From Mycobacterium sp. (GTDB taxonomy: Bacteria > Actinomycetota > Actinomycetes > Mycobacteriales > Mycobacteriaceae): a DNA stretch of 64,000 nt. The notes under the pieces were generated by a model that made no database searches, was not told the DNA's origin, and was given only the letters and a program-made list of their open reading frames with translations. The translations under genes and the position numbers were made by a program. The stretch's first letter is position 1. Each line of letters starts with the position of its first letter. Positions 16,148 to 24,342 of the stretch are shown piece by piece. The stretch lies in assembly GCF_004298145.1 (NCBI RefSeq), contig NZ_SCRH01000040.1:41413-105412 (forward strand). The letters run 5' to 3'.

Positions 16148-16237
16148 GTTGCCTCCATTTCTAACGGATAATATATTGAACGGTAGAACGACTACACTGT
16201 AGCGTCAAGCATTTCATCTTTTAGAAACGGCCATCGA
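16148..16237. promoter_or_regulatory. divergent promoter region with 11-bp palindrome
   Basis: AT-rich for this genome (ATAATATATTG around 16169-16179). At 16192-16202 stands the perfect palindrome CTACA-C-TGTAG. AACGG occurs three times (16173 area, 16180s, and just before the regulator start). The half-site TACA/TGTA recurs in the larger palindrome before the DUF2249 gene near a paralogous regulator. It is probably an operator for the regulator that starts at 16238, by position only. Confidence 0.45.
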
Positions 16238-16942
16238 ATGGACGACGGGGACCGCCTGCAGCGCGACGCCGCCGGCATCGGCACGCTCGCCGACCCGGTG
16301 CGCCGCCAGCTGTATCAGTTCGTGTGCGCCCAGCCGGCGCCCGTGAGCCGTGACCAGGCGGCCGACGGCGTCGGGATCGCTCACCACCAGGCCAAGTTCC
16401 ACCTCGACCGGCTCACCGCCGAGGGCCTGCTGGAAACCGACTTCGCGCGCTTGACCGGCCGCTCCGGTCCCGGCGCCGGACGGACCGCCAAGCTGTATCG
16501 CCGGGCGCGTCGCGACATCGCGGTCAGCCTCCCGCAGCGCGAGTACGAGTTGGCGGGGCGCTTGATGGCGACGGCCATCGCCCGGTCGGCGGGCACCGGC
16601 GAACCGGTCATCGAGGTCCTGAACCGGGTCGCCCGCGACTACGGCCACGCGATCGGAGCCAGAGCCGGCAGGCACCCGCCCGCCGACGCCGCCGCCGCCC
16701 TGCAGCGCGCGGTCGCGGTGCTGAGCCGGTACGGCTATGAGCCTCGATTCGGCGATGACGAGGTCGAGCTCGCCAACTGCCCGTTCCACGCCCTGGCGCA
16801 GGAACAGACGGAGCTGGCCTGCACCATGAACCACGCGCTGATCACCGGAGTGGCCGAAGCGCTGGCACCACACGAGCCCGACGCAAGACTCTGCCCGGGG
16901 CGGGACCGGTGCTGCGTCGTGCTCACGCCGGGCGGCAAGTAA
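16238..16942 (+). CDS. ArsR/SufR-like HTH regulator with C-terminal cysteines
   Basis: A 234-aa regulator. Residues about 10-75 are a winged helix (LADPVRRQLYQFVCAQ, HHQAKFHLDRLTAEGLL) followed by the loop GPGAGRTAKLYRR. The C-terminal half ends with NCPFHALAQEQTELAC, a C-x13-C pair, and then LCPGRDRCC. This arrangement resembles SufR-type regulators, in which the cysteines hold a redox-active iron-sulphur cluster, so loss or oxidation of the cluster may change DNA binding. It is divergent from doxX with a palindrome between. A paralogue with the same C-x13-C layout lies at 18539-19255. Confidence 0.8.
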   Translation: MDDGDRLQRDAAGIGTLADPVRRQLYQFVCAQPAPVSRDQAADGVGIAHHQAKFHLDRLTAEGLLETDFARLTGRSGPGAGRTAKLYRRARRDIAVSLPQREYELAGRLMATAIARSAGTGEPVIEVLNRVARDYGHAIGARAGRHPPADAAAALQRAVAVLSRYGYEPRFGDDEVELANCPFHALAQEQTELACTMNHALITGVAEALAPHEPDARLCPGRDRCCVVLTPGGK

Positions 16943-16980
16943 GGTCGCCGAGCGTCACGCCAGCGTGGCGGCGAGCGGAC

Positions 16981-17922
16981 CTATGACCCCCAGCCGGACA
17001 GCAACCTTGCTGCGCCCGTGCACATCTCGTCGATGACCTCGCCCACCGACGTGTCGTCGCGGATCATCCCGACGCCCTGACCGGCGTCCACGGGCGCAAT
17101 CCGGCAGTCCGCGGCGCCGATCGCCGCGGCCAGCTCCTCGCGGGCCCCCGAATCCAGCGCTTCCTCGTGACCCGTCCAGTGCTGGACGAAGTCGTTGGCC
17201 AACACCCGCGACGGGAATCGCGCCGGCCACGGCAGCCCCTTCGCGACGTCGAAGACCCGGGTGACGGCGGTATCGGTTTCGGAGGCGGAGACCAGGGCCC
17301 GGCGGCCGGCGTCGCCGGTCAGCGCCTCCGGGCATGCCGACAACCGGGTGCCCACCCATGCCCCGCTCGCGCCGGCGGCCAGCACCGCGGCCAGGCTGCG
17401 CGCCGAGGCGACGCCGCCGCCGGCCAGCACCGGCACCGTGACCGCGTCCAAGACGGCGTCCAGCAGCGGCAGCAGCCCCAGCTTGACCTCGCCGTGCCCA
17501 CCGCCCTCGGACCCGCGAGCGACCAGGATGTCGACGCCCGCGTCGACAGCCCTTCGCGCCCCGGTACTGTCGTAAACCTGTGTGACGGTGGGGATTCCGA
17601 CGTCATGCGCCGCGGCGACCCAGGACCAGTCGGTTCCGAAACTGACCGACAGCAGGGCGGGCCGCGCGGCGAGCGCATCCTCGAGCAGCCCGGCCTCGTT
17701 GCGCATCACCCAGTCGACCAGGCCGATGCCGAACCGCCCGTCGACGTGCTGCAACTGCTCGGCCAGCATCTCCCGGGTCGCGACGCTGCCCATGCCGACC
17801 ATGCCCAGACCACCGGCCGCCGTGACCGCCGCTGCCAGGCGGCCGCCGGCGACCCCACCCATCGGGGCGTTGACGATGGGGGCGCGCAGACCGAAACTCG
17901 TCGCCCACGGTGTCGATAACAT
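16981..17922 (-). CDS. nitronate monooxygenase (2-nitropropane dioxygenase family)
   Basis: A 313-aa FMN TIM-barrel enzyme. It shows the FMN-binding N-terminus APIVNAPMGGVAGGRLAAAV, RGSEGGGHG in the middle, VPVLAGGGVASARSLAAVLAAGASGAWVGT at the phosphate-binding site, and a C-terminal lid. It oxidises alkyl nitronates, detoxifying compounds such as propionate-3-nitronate. The start ATG at 17922 lies 6 bases from a short upstream reading frame. It converges with the SufR-like regulator gene. Confidence 0.88.
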   Translation of the reverse strand: MLSTPWATSFGLRAPIVNAPMGGVAGGRLAAAVTAAGGLGMVGMGSVATREMLAEQLQHVDGRFGIGLVDWVMRNEAGLLEDALAARPALLSVSFGTDWSWVAAAHDVGIPTVTQVYDSTGARRAVDAGVDILVARGSEGGGHGEVKLGLLPLLDAVLDAVTVPVLAGGGVASARSLAAVLAAGASGAWVGTRLSACPEALTGDAGRRALVSASETDTAVTRVFDVAKGLPWPARFPSRVLANDFVQHWTGHEEALDSGAREELAAAIGAADCRIAPVDAGQGVGMIRDDTSVGEVIDEMCTGAARLLSGWGS

Positions 17923-17928
17923 CGGCGG

Positions 17929-18063
17929 CTAGCGCACCGAGGGAAGGGTGTTCGGCACGGTCAGCAGACCCAGCGAGCACTCGATCCCGTGCGGCGCACG
18001 GCCTTCGGCGGGAATCGCAAGGTATTCGGCCGGTCGTGCCTCGGTCAACGAAATGGAATCCAT
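17929..18063 (-). CDS. possible 44-aa small protein
   Basis: A short frame, MDSISLTEARPAEYLAIPAE to NTLPSVR, begins at an ATG preceded by GAAGGA with 6-base spacing and ends just before the nitronate monooxygenase start, so translational coupling is possible. No domain is recognised. It could also be the truncated front of a longer, lost protein. Confidence 0.35.
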   Translation of the reverse strand: MDSISLTEARPAEYLAIPAEGRAPHGIECSLGLLTVPNTLPSVR

Positions 18064-18116
18064 CCGGGTCCTTCGCAGTTGCCAGGCCTTTTCACCCACG
18101 GCCTTGAGGATTGCTG

Positions 18117-18542
18117 TTAACCGCTCAGTAGCAGTATCCCCGCCGTGACGAGCCCGACCACCTTGACCGCCTCCAGCGCGACATAGCCGTAGTGGGCCCG
18201 CGAGCGCGGGCCGTCCGATCCGGCCAGCACCCTGTCGGAACGACGAGTCAACGCGGGCCGCACGACGACCAGCTGGACGGCCAGCGCGGCGACGACGACG
18301 GCAATCGCCGTGACGACGCCCGCCCGGCTGGGCCCCGCGATCACAATCGCCCCGATGACGAGCGCGAAAGCCACCTCGACGGTGTTGAGGGCGCGAAAGA
18401 CCAGCCGCCCGATGCTGAGCCCGATCTGCAACGTCACATTGGGCGCCCGGAACTTCAGTGGGGCTTCCAGGAACGAGATGGCCAGCACCATGCCGAGCCA
18501 GACAAAGCTGAGCGCGACGGCGACCGCCGTTCCGGTGCTCAT
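18117..18542 (-). CDS. four-helix membrane protein
   Basis: A 141-aa protein with four hydrophobic segments. The first carries conserved small residues and an acid (LSFVWLGMVLAISFLEAPLKF), the second LNTVEVAFALVIGAIVI, the third VVTAIAVVVAALAVQLVVV and the last VALEAVKVVGLVTAGILLL. The LEAPLKF segment is typical of a conserved actinobacterial membrane family without known function. Its ATG overlaps the stop of the SufR-like gene by 4 bases, so it is co-translated with that regulator and may be part of its response. Confidence 0.72.
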   Translation of the reverse strand: MSTGTAVAVALSFVWLGMVLAISFLEAPLKFRAPNVTLQIGLSIGRLVFRALNTVEVAFALVIGAIVIAGPSRAGVVTAIAVVVAALAVQLVVVRPALTRRSDRVLAGSDGPRSRAHYGYVALEAVKVVGLVTAGILLLSG

Positions 18543-19255
18543 TTGGCCGCCCCCTGCAGCGTGAGGTGAGCCAGACACAGATCCGGCTCGACGAACGAGT
18601 CGAGGCGGTCCACCGAGACCGGCGCTCCCCAGGTTTCCACGGCTCCCTGCATGAGGCCCAGATGCACCGGGCACACGACACTCGACCGGTCTTCGGCCAA
18701 TTCCAGAAACGGGCAGTGCCGCAGTCCGACCTGCTGTTCTCCGTCGACCACCCGGCGTTCGGGCGCGAAGCCGAGTTCGTCGAGCACGTCGATCAAACGG
18801 GTGATGGCCTCTTCTGTGCTGGCCGCGTGGTCGGGCGGCGGATGCAGTTCGGCATCCACCATTCGCCCCCAGGCCCGGCCCGCGGCCAGGGCCTTGGGCC
18901 CGGGATCACCGTCGGCGGCGAAGGCCATGGTCAAGATCTCGGCCAGCAGCCGGTAATGCCGCGTTCCACCGCGATCCATCTGCCGGACCGCGCGGAACAT
19001 CAGCGGTGGGCGCCCCGGCCCTTTGCGGTCCAGCTCGACGTGCTCCACCTGCCCGTCGGTGACCAGGCTGTCGAGGTGGAAGCGGACGGTGTTGGGATGC
19101 ACACCCAGCTCATCGGCGATCCCGGCGATGCTCATCGGATCCGGCGAGGCGCGCAGCAACCGCATCACCGCGCGGCGGCGGCCGGGCGACTCCCCCGTTG
19201 CCGGATCCTGCAACTCCTGGAGTTTCCGGGTCTGCCGAGTCTTCTGGGTTCTCAA
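18539..19255 (-). CDS. second ArsR/SufR-like HTH regulator with C-terminal cysteines
   Basis: A 238-aa paralogue of the regulator at 16238. The winged helix is at residues about 25-90 (MSIAGIADELGVHPNTVRFHLDSL, GPGRPPLMF). The C-terminal sensor shows HCPFLELAEDRSSVVC (C-x13-C) and a later LCLAHL cysteine. Iron-sulphur or metal sensing is inferred from this layout. The TTG start at 19255 is supported by GGAGGG five bases upstream. The ferredoxin gene ends 24 bases upstream, so fdx, regulator and membrane protein form one operon. Confidence 0.8.
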   Translation of the reverse strand: MRTQKTRQTRKLQELQDPATGESPGRRRAVMRLLRASPDPMSIAGIADELGVHPNTVRFHLDSLVTDGQVEHVELDRKGPGRPPLMFRAVRQMDRGGTRHYRLLAEILTMAFAADGDPGPKALAAGRAWGRMVDAELHPPPDHAASTEEAITRLIDVLDELGFAPERRVVDGEQQVGLRHCPFLELAEDRSSVVCPVHLGLMQGAVETWGAPVSVDRLDSFVEPDLCLAHLTLQGAAK

Positions 19256-19279
19256 AAGGTCCCTCCCACTGCTTGTTCT

Positions 19280-19636
19280 TCACGCCCCGTCCGAATGCGC
19301 GACACTGGGGTGACCCGCCACCAGCGGTGTGTCGACGCCGAGTGGACCGACCTTGGCCGCCCCGCCCGGAGATCCCAAGGGTTCGTCGCGGCCCGGCAGC
19401 GTCTCGGCGAAGAAGGCTCCATTGTCGGCCAGGTGGGGTTTGAGGTCCTCGGGCAGGTCATCTTCGTAGTAAATCGCCTCCACCGGACAGACCGGCTCGC
19501 ACGCGCCGCAATCGACACACTCGTCTGGATGAATGTAGAGCGCCCGACCGCCTTCGTAAATGCAATCCACCGGGCACTCCTCGACGCAGGAGCGGTCCAT
19601 CACGTCGATGCATGGCTTCCCGATCACGTAAGTCAT
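19280..19636 (-). CDS. 7Fe ferredoxin (FdxA/FdxC type)
   Basis: A 118-aa electron carrier. The cluster motifs are CIDVMDRSCVEECPVDC (a 3Fe-4S-type spacing with the fourth cysteine site altered) and CVDCGACEPVCPVEA (4Fe-4S). YYEDDLPEDLKPH follows, as in mycobacterial FdxA/FdxC. The last 35 residues are a Gly/Pro-rich tail without known function. It shares its divergent promoter with DUF2249 and a 20-bp palindrome lies between them. Confidence 0.9.
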   Translation of the reverse strand: MTYVIGKPCIDVMDRSCVEECPVDCIYEGGRALYIHPDECVDCGACEPVCPVEAIYYEDDLPEDLKPHLADNGAFFAETLPGRDEPLGSPGGAAKVGPLGVDTPLVAGHPSVAHSDGA

Positions 19637-19646
19637 GCGCTAGAGT

Positions 19647-19666
19647 TTACACAACATCCATTGTAA
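19647..19666. promoter_or_regulatory. 20-bp palindromic operator candidate
   Basis: TTACA at 19647-19651 and TGTAA at 19662-19666 form an inverted repeat with a 10-base spacer, 11 bases upstream of the ferredoxin start and 27 bases upstream of the DUF2249 start. The half-site is close to that in the palindrome at 16192-16202. A Crp/Fnr-type or SufR-like factor is possible; neither is shown. Confidence 0.5.
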
Positions 19667-19692
19667 GAATTAGTGAATCAGGTCGGAGAATC

Positions 19693-19998
19693 ATGGCTGC
19701 CAACGAACTTGACGTCCGCGAGCTGCGTAAGCCGGACAAGCACCCGACGATCTTCGCGGCCTACGCCGCGCTGAAGGTCGGCGAATCGTTCGTTCTGGTG
19801 AACAATCACGACCCCAAGCACCTGCGCGAGGAATTCGAGGCCGACTATCAGGGCGGCTACGGGTGGGAATACCTTGAGACAGGCCCCGCCTGGCGGATCC
19901 GGATAGGTAAGCTCATCGACACCCCACCCGCTGTGCACCATGGACACGAAGAGCTGGTCCTGGAGCCACCGCAAAGCGCCGCGCCACAGGAGATCTGA
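19693..19998 (+). CDS. DUF2249-domain protein
   Basis: A 101-aa protein that is essentially one DUF2249 domain: LDVRELRKPDKHPTIFAAYA, then LVNNHDPKHLREEFEAD, and YGWEYLETGPAWRIRIGK. DUF2249 proteins are frequent beside hemerythrin, nitrite/NO and ferredoxin genes, and a TusA-like role has been proposed but is unproven. The ATG at 19693 follows GGTCGGAGA. Its stop overlaps the methyltransferase start (TGATG). Confidence 0.85.
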   Translation: MAANELDVRELRKPDKHPTIFAAYAALKVGESFVLVNNHDPKHLREEFEADYQGGYGWEYLETGPAWRIRIGKLIDTPPAVHHGHEELVLEPPQSAAPQEI

Positions 19999-20837
19999 TG
20001 CCAGGAGAACGAGTAGGTTCCGAACTTCCGCTACCGGCATCGCGCCGCGACGACGAAGCGGTCGGTGGCCACTGGCTGCTGGCGCGGCTCGGTAAGCGCG
20101 TGTTGCGTCCCGGCGGTCTCGGGCTGACCCGCACCCTGCTGTCCCGCGCGGAGCTGACCGGCGCCGACGTGGTCGAGCTGGCGCCGGGCCTGGGCCGCAC
20201 CGCCACCGAAATCGTTGCCCACGGGCCACGGTCGTACCTCGGCGCCGAAGGCGACCCGGACGCGGCCAACATCGTCCGCGGCGTGCTCACCGATCTCGGT
20301 GCGCAAAATGCCTCCGTGCGGCTCGCGGACGCGGCCGAGACCGGATTGCCGGACGCCAGCAGCGATGTCGTCATCGGAGAGGCGATGCTGACGATGCAGG
20401 GCGACACGGCCAAGCATGCCATCGTCGCAGAGGCGACCCGCGTACTGCGGCCGGGCGGTCGCTACGCGATCCACGAACTGGCCCTCACACCGGACACGGT
20501 GTCCGAGGAGGTCAGCGCCGACATCCGGCAGGCGCTCGCCCGTTCCATCAAGGTCAACGCGCGTCCGTTGACGATTGCGGAGTGGTCGAAACTGCTCACC
20601 GAGCACGGATTGGTGGTCGATCACGTCACGACCGCGCCGATGGCCCTGCTGCAACCCCGCCGGCTGGTCTCCGACGAGGGACTCGTCGGGGCGCTGCGCT
20701 TCGCCAGGAATGTGATCGTGCAGCACGACGCCCGTAAGCGGGTTCTGGCGATGCGCCGTACCTTCCGCAAGCATCGCCAGCAACTGACCGCCGTCGCCAT
20801 CGTCGCCCACAAACCGGCGGCAACGGCCACCGGCTAA
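19998..20837 (+). CDS. SAM-dependent methyltransferase
   Basis: A 279-aa class I methyltransferase. Motif I is VVELAPGLGRTATEI, the acidic residue after strand beta-2 is in YLGAEGDPD, and post-motif segments are SDVVIGEAMLTMQ and RVLRPGGRYAIHEL. The N-terminal WLLARLGKRVLRPGG and C-terminal helices resemble the group that includes phosphatidylethanolamine and mycolipid methyltransferases, but the substrate is not evident. It is translationally coupled to DUF2249. Confidence 0.82.
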   Translation: MPGERVGSELPLPASRRDDEAVGGHWLLARLGKRVLRPGGLGLTRTLLSRAELTGADVVELAPGLGRTATEIVAHGPRSYLGAEGDPDAANIVRGVLTDLGAQNASVRLADAAETGLPDASSDVVIGEAMLTMQGDTAKHAIVAEATRVLRPGGRYAIHELALTPDTVSEEVSADIRQALARSIKVNARPLTIAEWSKLLTEHGLVVDHVTTAPMALLQPRRLVSDEGLVGALRFARNVIVQHDARKRVLAMRRTFRKHRQQLTAVAIVAHKPAATATG

Positions 20838-21005
20838 CCCCTCGAAAAGGCTTGGGCAAGGCCTCCACCCCCCACCTTTGCGTCGCTTCTGATTTCGGGC
20901 ACCGACTTTGGGCCCGTTCCGCAATCTCCGCGTGACGGTTTAGTGACGCCCTCTGACGTAACTTGGCTGCGGCAGTTGTGGGGAGGACAAAGGAGCGTGC
21001 CGGCC

Positions 21006-21239
21006 ATGGGTGTTAGCCCGCCGTTGTTGACGGATTCCGACCTCGACGCGTTGGCGTCGGATTTCCTGCAGTCGCATTACCTCGGCCCCATCTACGCCGA
21101 TTGGTCACCCGATCGGCGACTCGACATGTTCCTGAGGCGGCGCGGCCTCACCAGGGTGGCCAACGACGGCGACCTGTCCCACAACGTCTTGCAACGCATC
21201 ATGTCCCGGGCGGGCCGTGCCTCATTGGCGCGGCATTGA
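21006..21239 (+). CDS. conserved small hypothetical protein, 77 aa
   Basis: MGVSPPLLTDSDLDALASDF to the end is amphipathic and helical, with LDMFLRRRGLTRVANDGDL in the middle. The ATG at 21006 is chosen because AAAGGAG lies 12 bases upstream; an upstream GTG at 20943 would place this ribosome site inside the gene. No domain is recognised. The 181 bases between it and the next gene hold no coding signal. Confidence 0.55.
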   Translation: MGVSPPLLTDSDLDALASDFLQSHYLGPIYADWSPDRRLDMFLRRRGLTRVANDGDLSHNVLQRIMSRAGRASLARH

Positions 21240-21420
21240 TCGGTCTGCTCTTCTGCTGCAGAACCAGGTAGGCGATCGCGATGGACAAGAACCTTGAAAA
21301 AGTTCGATTTTCGTCGGCCAAAATGACGACCCACGCATTGGTACAGACGTACTATTGCGGTCGAAAGCTGGACGTGCCACCGGGGACGGATGAGTCGTTG
21401 AGGCTAGCGGGGAGGGGACA

Positions 21421-21684
21421 ATGAATTCACCGAAATGGACGGTTCATTGGCCGCAGCGGAGGCCGACGGCCACGATCTATCAGTTGACCGACCGGCTCCA
21501 CCAGGGGCATGTCGCTCGGGTACCCGCCCATCAGATCACGGCGACGGTATCGGGGTGGCTGGCGGACCTGGGTGCCGACAGCCCGTTGGTCGACGAACTC
21601 GAGCGCGCCGTGTGTGGCGGGGACTGGGCGGCAGCGCACGCCCTGGGTGACTGTTTGTCCATCGAGATCGCGGTGGCCGACTGA
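21421..21684 (+). CDS. conserved small hypothetical protein, 87 aa
   Basis: The protein begins MNSPKWTVHWPQRR and contains DRLHQGHVARVPAHQITATV and SPLVDELERAVCGGDWAAAH, consistent with a small alpha/beta fold. GGGGAGGGGACA before the ATG is a strong ribosome site. Function unknown. It converges with pcaB, 10 bases apart. Confidence 0.6.
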   Translation: MNSPKWTVHWPQRRPTATIYQLTDRLHQGHVARVPAHQITATVSGWLADLGADSPLVDELERAVCGGDWAAAHALGDCLSIEIAVAD

Positions 21685-21694
21685 GAGTCGTCGA

Positions 21695-22921
21695 TCAGCG
21701 CCGGGCGAGTACCCGCGCGGCGCGGCCGCGGATCTCGTCGATCAGCCGGTCGGCGGCGCCGAAATAGGCCGGTGACGGCTCTTTACCCGCCAGGTTGGCG
21801 ATAGCTCGTTGTTCACCCAAAACATCTGCGGCATCGAGGTTTTCAGCCATGCGCCGTGCATGCACGGTCAGTCCGGTCAGCAACTCCGCGGTTTGCGATC
21901 CCGCGACGACGGTGCGCCGGCCCAGGGTGCGCAGCGTGTCCCATTCCGCGTGCCAGGCACCGTCGGGCCGTTCGTCGTTCGCCAGCGCCGCGGCAGTGTG
22001 CAAGGTGGCGGCCAAGGGCGGCGCCGAGAGGGCGGTGCGGCGGATCAGGATGGATAGCACGGGGTTTCGCTTGTGCGGCAGGGACGACGAGCCGCCGCGG
22101 CCCTCGGCCGCCGGCTCGCCGAGCTCGGCGATCTCCGGGCGGACCAGCGTGACGACGTCGGAGGCGATGCGGCCCCAGCAGTCGGTGCAGCCGACGAAGG
22201 CATCGGCTGCCGCGGTGATCGGTGCCCGCGCGGTGTGCCACGGAGGCCGCAGCGCCAGGCCCAATGCGGTTGCCGTGTTCGCGGCGAGCCCGGCCGACAC
22301 CCGAGCCGGGTCGGGTGTGCCGGTGAGCAATGCCGCTAGCTCCGTGGTGGCGGCCAAGGTCCCTGCCGCACCACCGATTTGGGCCGGTGTGGTCAGCGCG
22401 GCCACCGGTTCGAAGGCATCGACGACCCCGTTCAGCCAGCCGGCGGCCTTGGCGCCGAAGGTGGTGGGCGCGGCGTGCTGGGTGAGGGTGCGGGCCACCA
22501 TCGGCGTGGCCCGGTGTCGTGTGGCGAGTTCGGACAGCGCGGAAATCTGCTCTCTCAGCTGTGTGATCAGGTCATCGGCGACCGCGCGCACGGCCAGCAT
22601 CAGAGCGGTGTCCAGGACGTCCTGACTGGTGAGTCCGCGGTGGATCCACGGCGCCACGGCGGGCTCCGCGCGTTGGCGTAGCAGCTTCATCAGGGGAATG
22701 ACCGGATTGCCACCGTCTTCGGCGGTAACCGCGATCGCCTCACAATCGTTGTGCGTGACCAGATTCCACAGGTCCGCACCGGCGCAGTCGGCGGGCGCCA
22801 GACCCGCGGCCGCCAGCGCACCGAGCCACGCGGATTCCACCGCGACCATTGATCGCAGCAGCGCCTGATCCGTCATGTGCTCGCCGGCTCGATGGTCTCC
22901 GGGCCACAGCAGGTTGGTCAT
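21695..22921 (-). CDS. pcaB: 3-carboxy-cis,cis-muconate cycloisomerase
   Basis: A 408-aa enzyme of the fumarase/aspartase superfamily. It converts beta-carboxymuconate from protocatechuate cleavage into gamma-carboxymuconolactone. The superfamily signature is GSSSLPHKRNP and the other active-site segments are GLTSQDVLDTAL and TLTQHAAPTTFG. The ATG at 22921 overlaps the pcaG stop by 4 bases, completing a pcaH-pcaG-pcaB operon. The later genes of the ketoadipate pathway (pcaC, D, I, J, F) are not in this window. Confidence 0.92.
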   Translation of the reverse strand: MTNLLWPGDHRAGEHMTDQALLRSMVAVESAWLGALAAAGLAPADCAGADLWNLVTHNDCEAIAVTAEDGGNPVIPLMKLLRQRAEPAVAPWIHRGLTSQDVLDTALMLAVRAVADDLITQLREQISALSELATRHRATPMVARTLTQHAAPTTFGAKAAGWLNGVVDAFEPVAALTTPAQIGGAAGTLAATTELAALLTGTPDPARVSAGLAANTATALGLALRPPWHTARAPITAAADAFVGCTDCWGRIASDVVTLVRPEIAELGEPAAEGRGGSSSLPHKRNPVLSILIRRTALSAPPLAATLHTAAALANDERPDGAWHAEWDTLRTLGRRTVVAGSQTAELLTGLTVHARRMAENLDAADVLGEQRAIANLAGKEPSPAYFGAADRLIDEIRGRAARVLARR

Positions 22922-23508
22922 CGCGGGTCCGCCCGGTACGCGAGGAAGACGGTCTCGGCCGGGCCCTGCAGGTGGATGTCGAAACGGTATGTCGAGGCGC
23001 TGTTTCCGGCGACGCAGAGCAACGTGGGTAGGCGCTCGGTGGGGACGGCCGCCAGCAGCGGATCGGCGTCCGGCTCGGCTCCGGGCAGGTAGGCGCGGGT
23101 GAACAGCCGATTCAACAGCCCCCGCGCGAACACGGTGAGCGCGAAGAACGGCGGCCGCCCGTCGATCACCGAACCCGGAGCCAGGGTGGTGAACGCGTAT
23201 CGCCCGGCGCCGTCGGTCGCGCACCGGCCCCAACCGGTGAACGACGAGGCGTCTCGAGGGTGCCGATCCGACACCGAGCCCCGGCGCAACGAACCCGCTT
23301 GCCGCGCAATGCGTCCCGCGCCGTCGGGCTGCCAGAGTTCGACCAGCGCGTCCGGGACAACGGCGCCGCCGCCGTCGTACACCGTGCCCTGCAACCGGAT
23401 CGCCTGCGGATGGCCGTCGTCGACCAGCTTGCTGTCACCGGGATACGGCAATCCCAGGTCGAGGAAGGGCCCGACGGTTTGCCCTGGCGTGCAAGCTGAT
23501 TCAGTCAT
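22918..23508 (-). CDS. pcaG: protocatechuate 3,4-dioxygenase alpha subunit
   Basis: A 196-aa intradiol dioxygenase subunit. The N-terminus TPGQTVGPFLDLGLPYPG and the centre VVPDALVELWQPDGAGR, FTGWGRCATDGAGRYAFTTL are typical. As in other alpha subunits, the complete set of iron ligands is carried by the beta subunit; the alpha chain supplies substrate-pocket residues. Its start overlaps the pcaH stop by 8 bases, so the two subunits are made in equal amounts. Confidence 0.93.
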   Translation of the reverse strand: MTESACTPGQTVGPFLDLGLPYPGDSKLVDDGHPQAIRLQGTVYDGGGAVVPDALVELWQPDGAGRIARQAGSLRRGSVSDRHPRDASSFTGWGRCATDGAGRYAFTTLAPGSVIDGRPPFFALTVFARGLLNRLFTRAYLPGAEPDADPLLAAVPTERLPTLLCVAGNSASTYRFDIHLQGPAETVFLAYRADPR

Positions 23509-24274
23509 GCGCGCCTTCGGTAGGCGTTGGCGCGCCGCCGGCCAGGACGATGTCCCAGCGGTACCCGGTCGCGTACTCCGGCTCGGTCAGGTCGTGGTCG
23601 TAGCGGGCGATCAGCCGTTGCCGGGCGGCCGGATCGAGGATCGACCGGAAGATCGGATCCAGCTCGAACCTGGGGTCGCCCGGAAAATACATCTGGGTGA
23701 CCAGGCGCTGGGTGAAAGCGGTTCCGAAGAGGGAGAAATGGATGTGCGCCGGGCGCCAGGCGTTGTGATGGTTGCGCCACGGGTAGGGGCCGGGCTTGAT
23801 GGTCAGGAACCGATACGAGCCGTCCGGCCCGGTCAGACACCGGCCGGCGCCGGTGAAGTTCGGGTCGAGCGGGGCCGGGTGCCGGTCACGCTGGTGGCGG
23901 TAGCGCCCGCCCGCGTTGGCCTGCCAGATCTCGACCAGTTGACGCGCCACGGGCCGGCCGCCTTCGTCGAGAACCCGCCCGCTCACCACGATGCGCTCCC
24001 CGATCGGCTCACCCGGGTGCCCGGCCGTCAGGTCGGCGTTGAGCGGGTCGACGTCCTGATCACCGAAGCACGGCGCCCAGAGTTCGACGCCCTCGGGATC
24101 GACAGCGACCAGGGGTCGCGTCGGATGGCGCAGCGTCGTGCTGCGGTAGGGCGGATAGTCGAGCCGCGGCTGCCCGTGCGGCCCGACTCCCCCGGCGGCG
24201 CCCGGGTATTGCGCTGCGATGCGGGCGATCTCCGCCGTGATGTCAGCCTGAGATGCGACACACTCGGCGTCCAT
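23501..24274 (-). CDS. pcaH: protocatechuate 3,4-dioxygenase beta subunit
   Basis: A 257-aa catalytic subunit that opens the protocatechuate ring between the hydroxyls. Fe3+ ligand regions are visible: LVEIWQANAGGRY(R)H for one tyrosine area, GPYPWRNHHNAWRPAHIHF with tyrosine and histidines, then FGTAFTQRLVTQMYFPGDP. The N-terminal RLDYPPYRSTTLRHPTRPL is also typical. The ATG at 24274 (MDAECVASQ) is used; the longer open frame has no family match. It is the first gene of the minus-strand pcaHGB operon, 68 bases from the hemerythrin stop. Confidence 0.93.
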   Translation of the reverse strand: MDAECVASQADITAEIARIAAQYPGAAGGVGPHGQPRLDYPPYRSTTLRHPTRPLVAVDPEGVELWAPCFGDQDVDPLNADLTAGHPGEPIGERIVVSGRVLDEGGRPVARQLVEIWQANAGGRYRHQRDRHPAPLDPNFTGAGRCLTGPDGSYRFLTIKPGPYPWRNHHNAWRPAHIHFSLFGTAFTQRLVTQMYFPGDPRFELDPIFRSILDPAARQRLIARYDHDLTEPEYATGYRWDIVLAGGAPTPTEGAHD

Positions 24275-24342
24275 GAGGCGTGACGCTACTCTCGATGATC
24301 CACCGAATCCCGCAAGCGGGCGGCGCTTGTCGGTCGGAGAGG

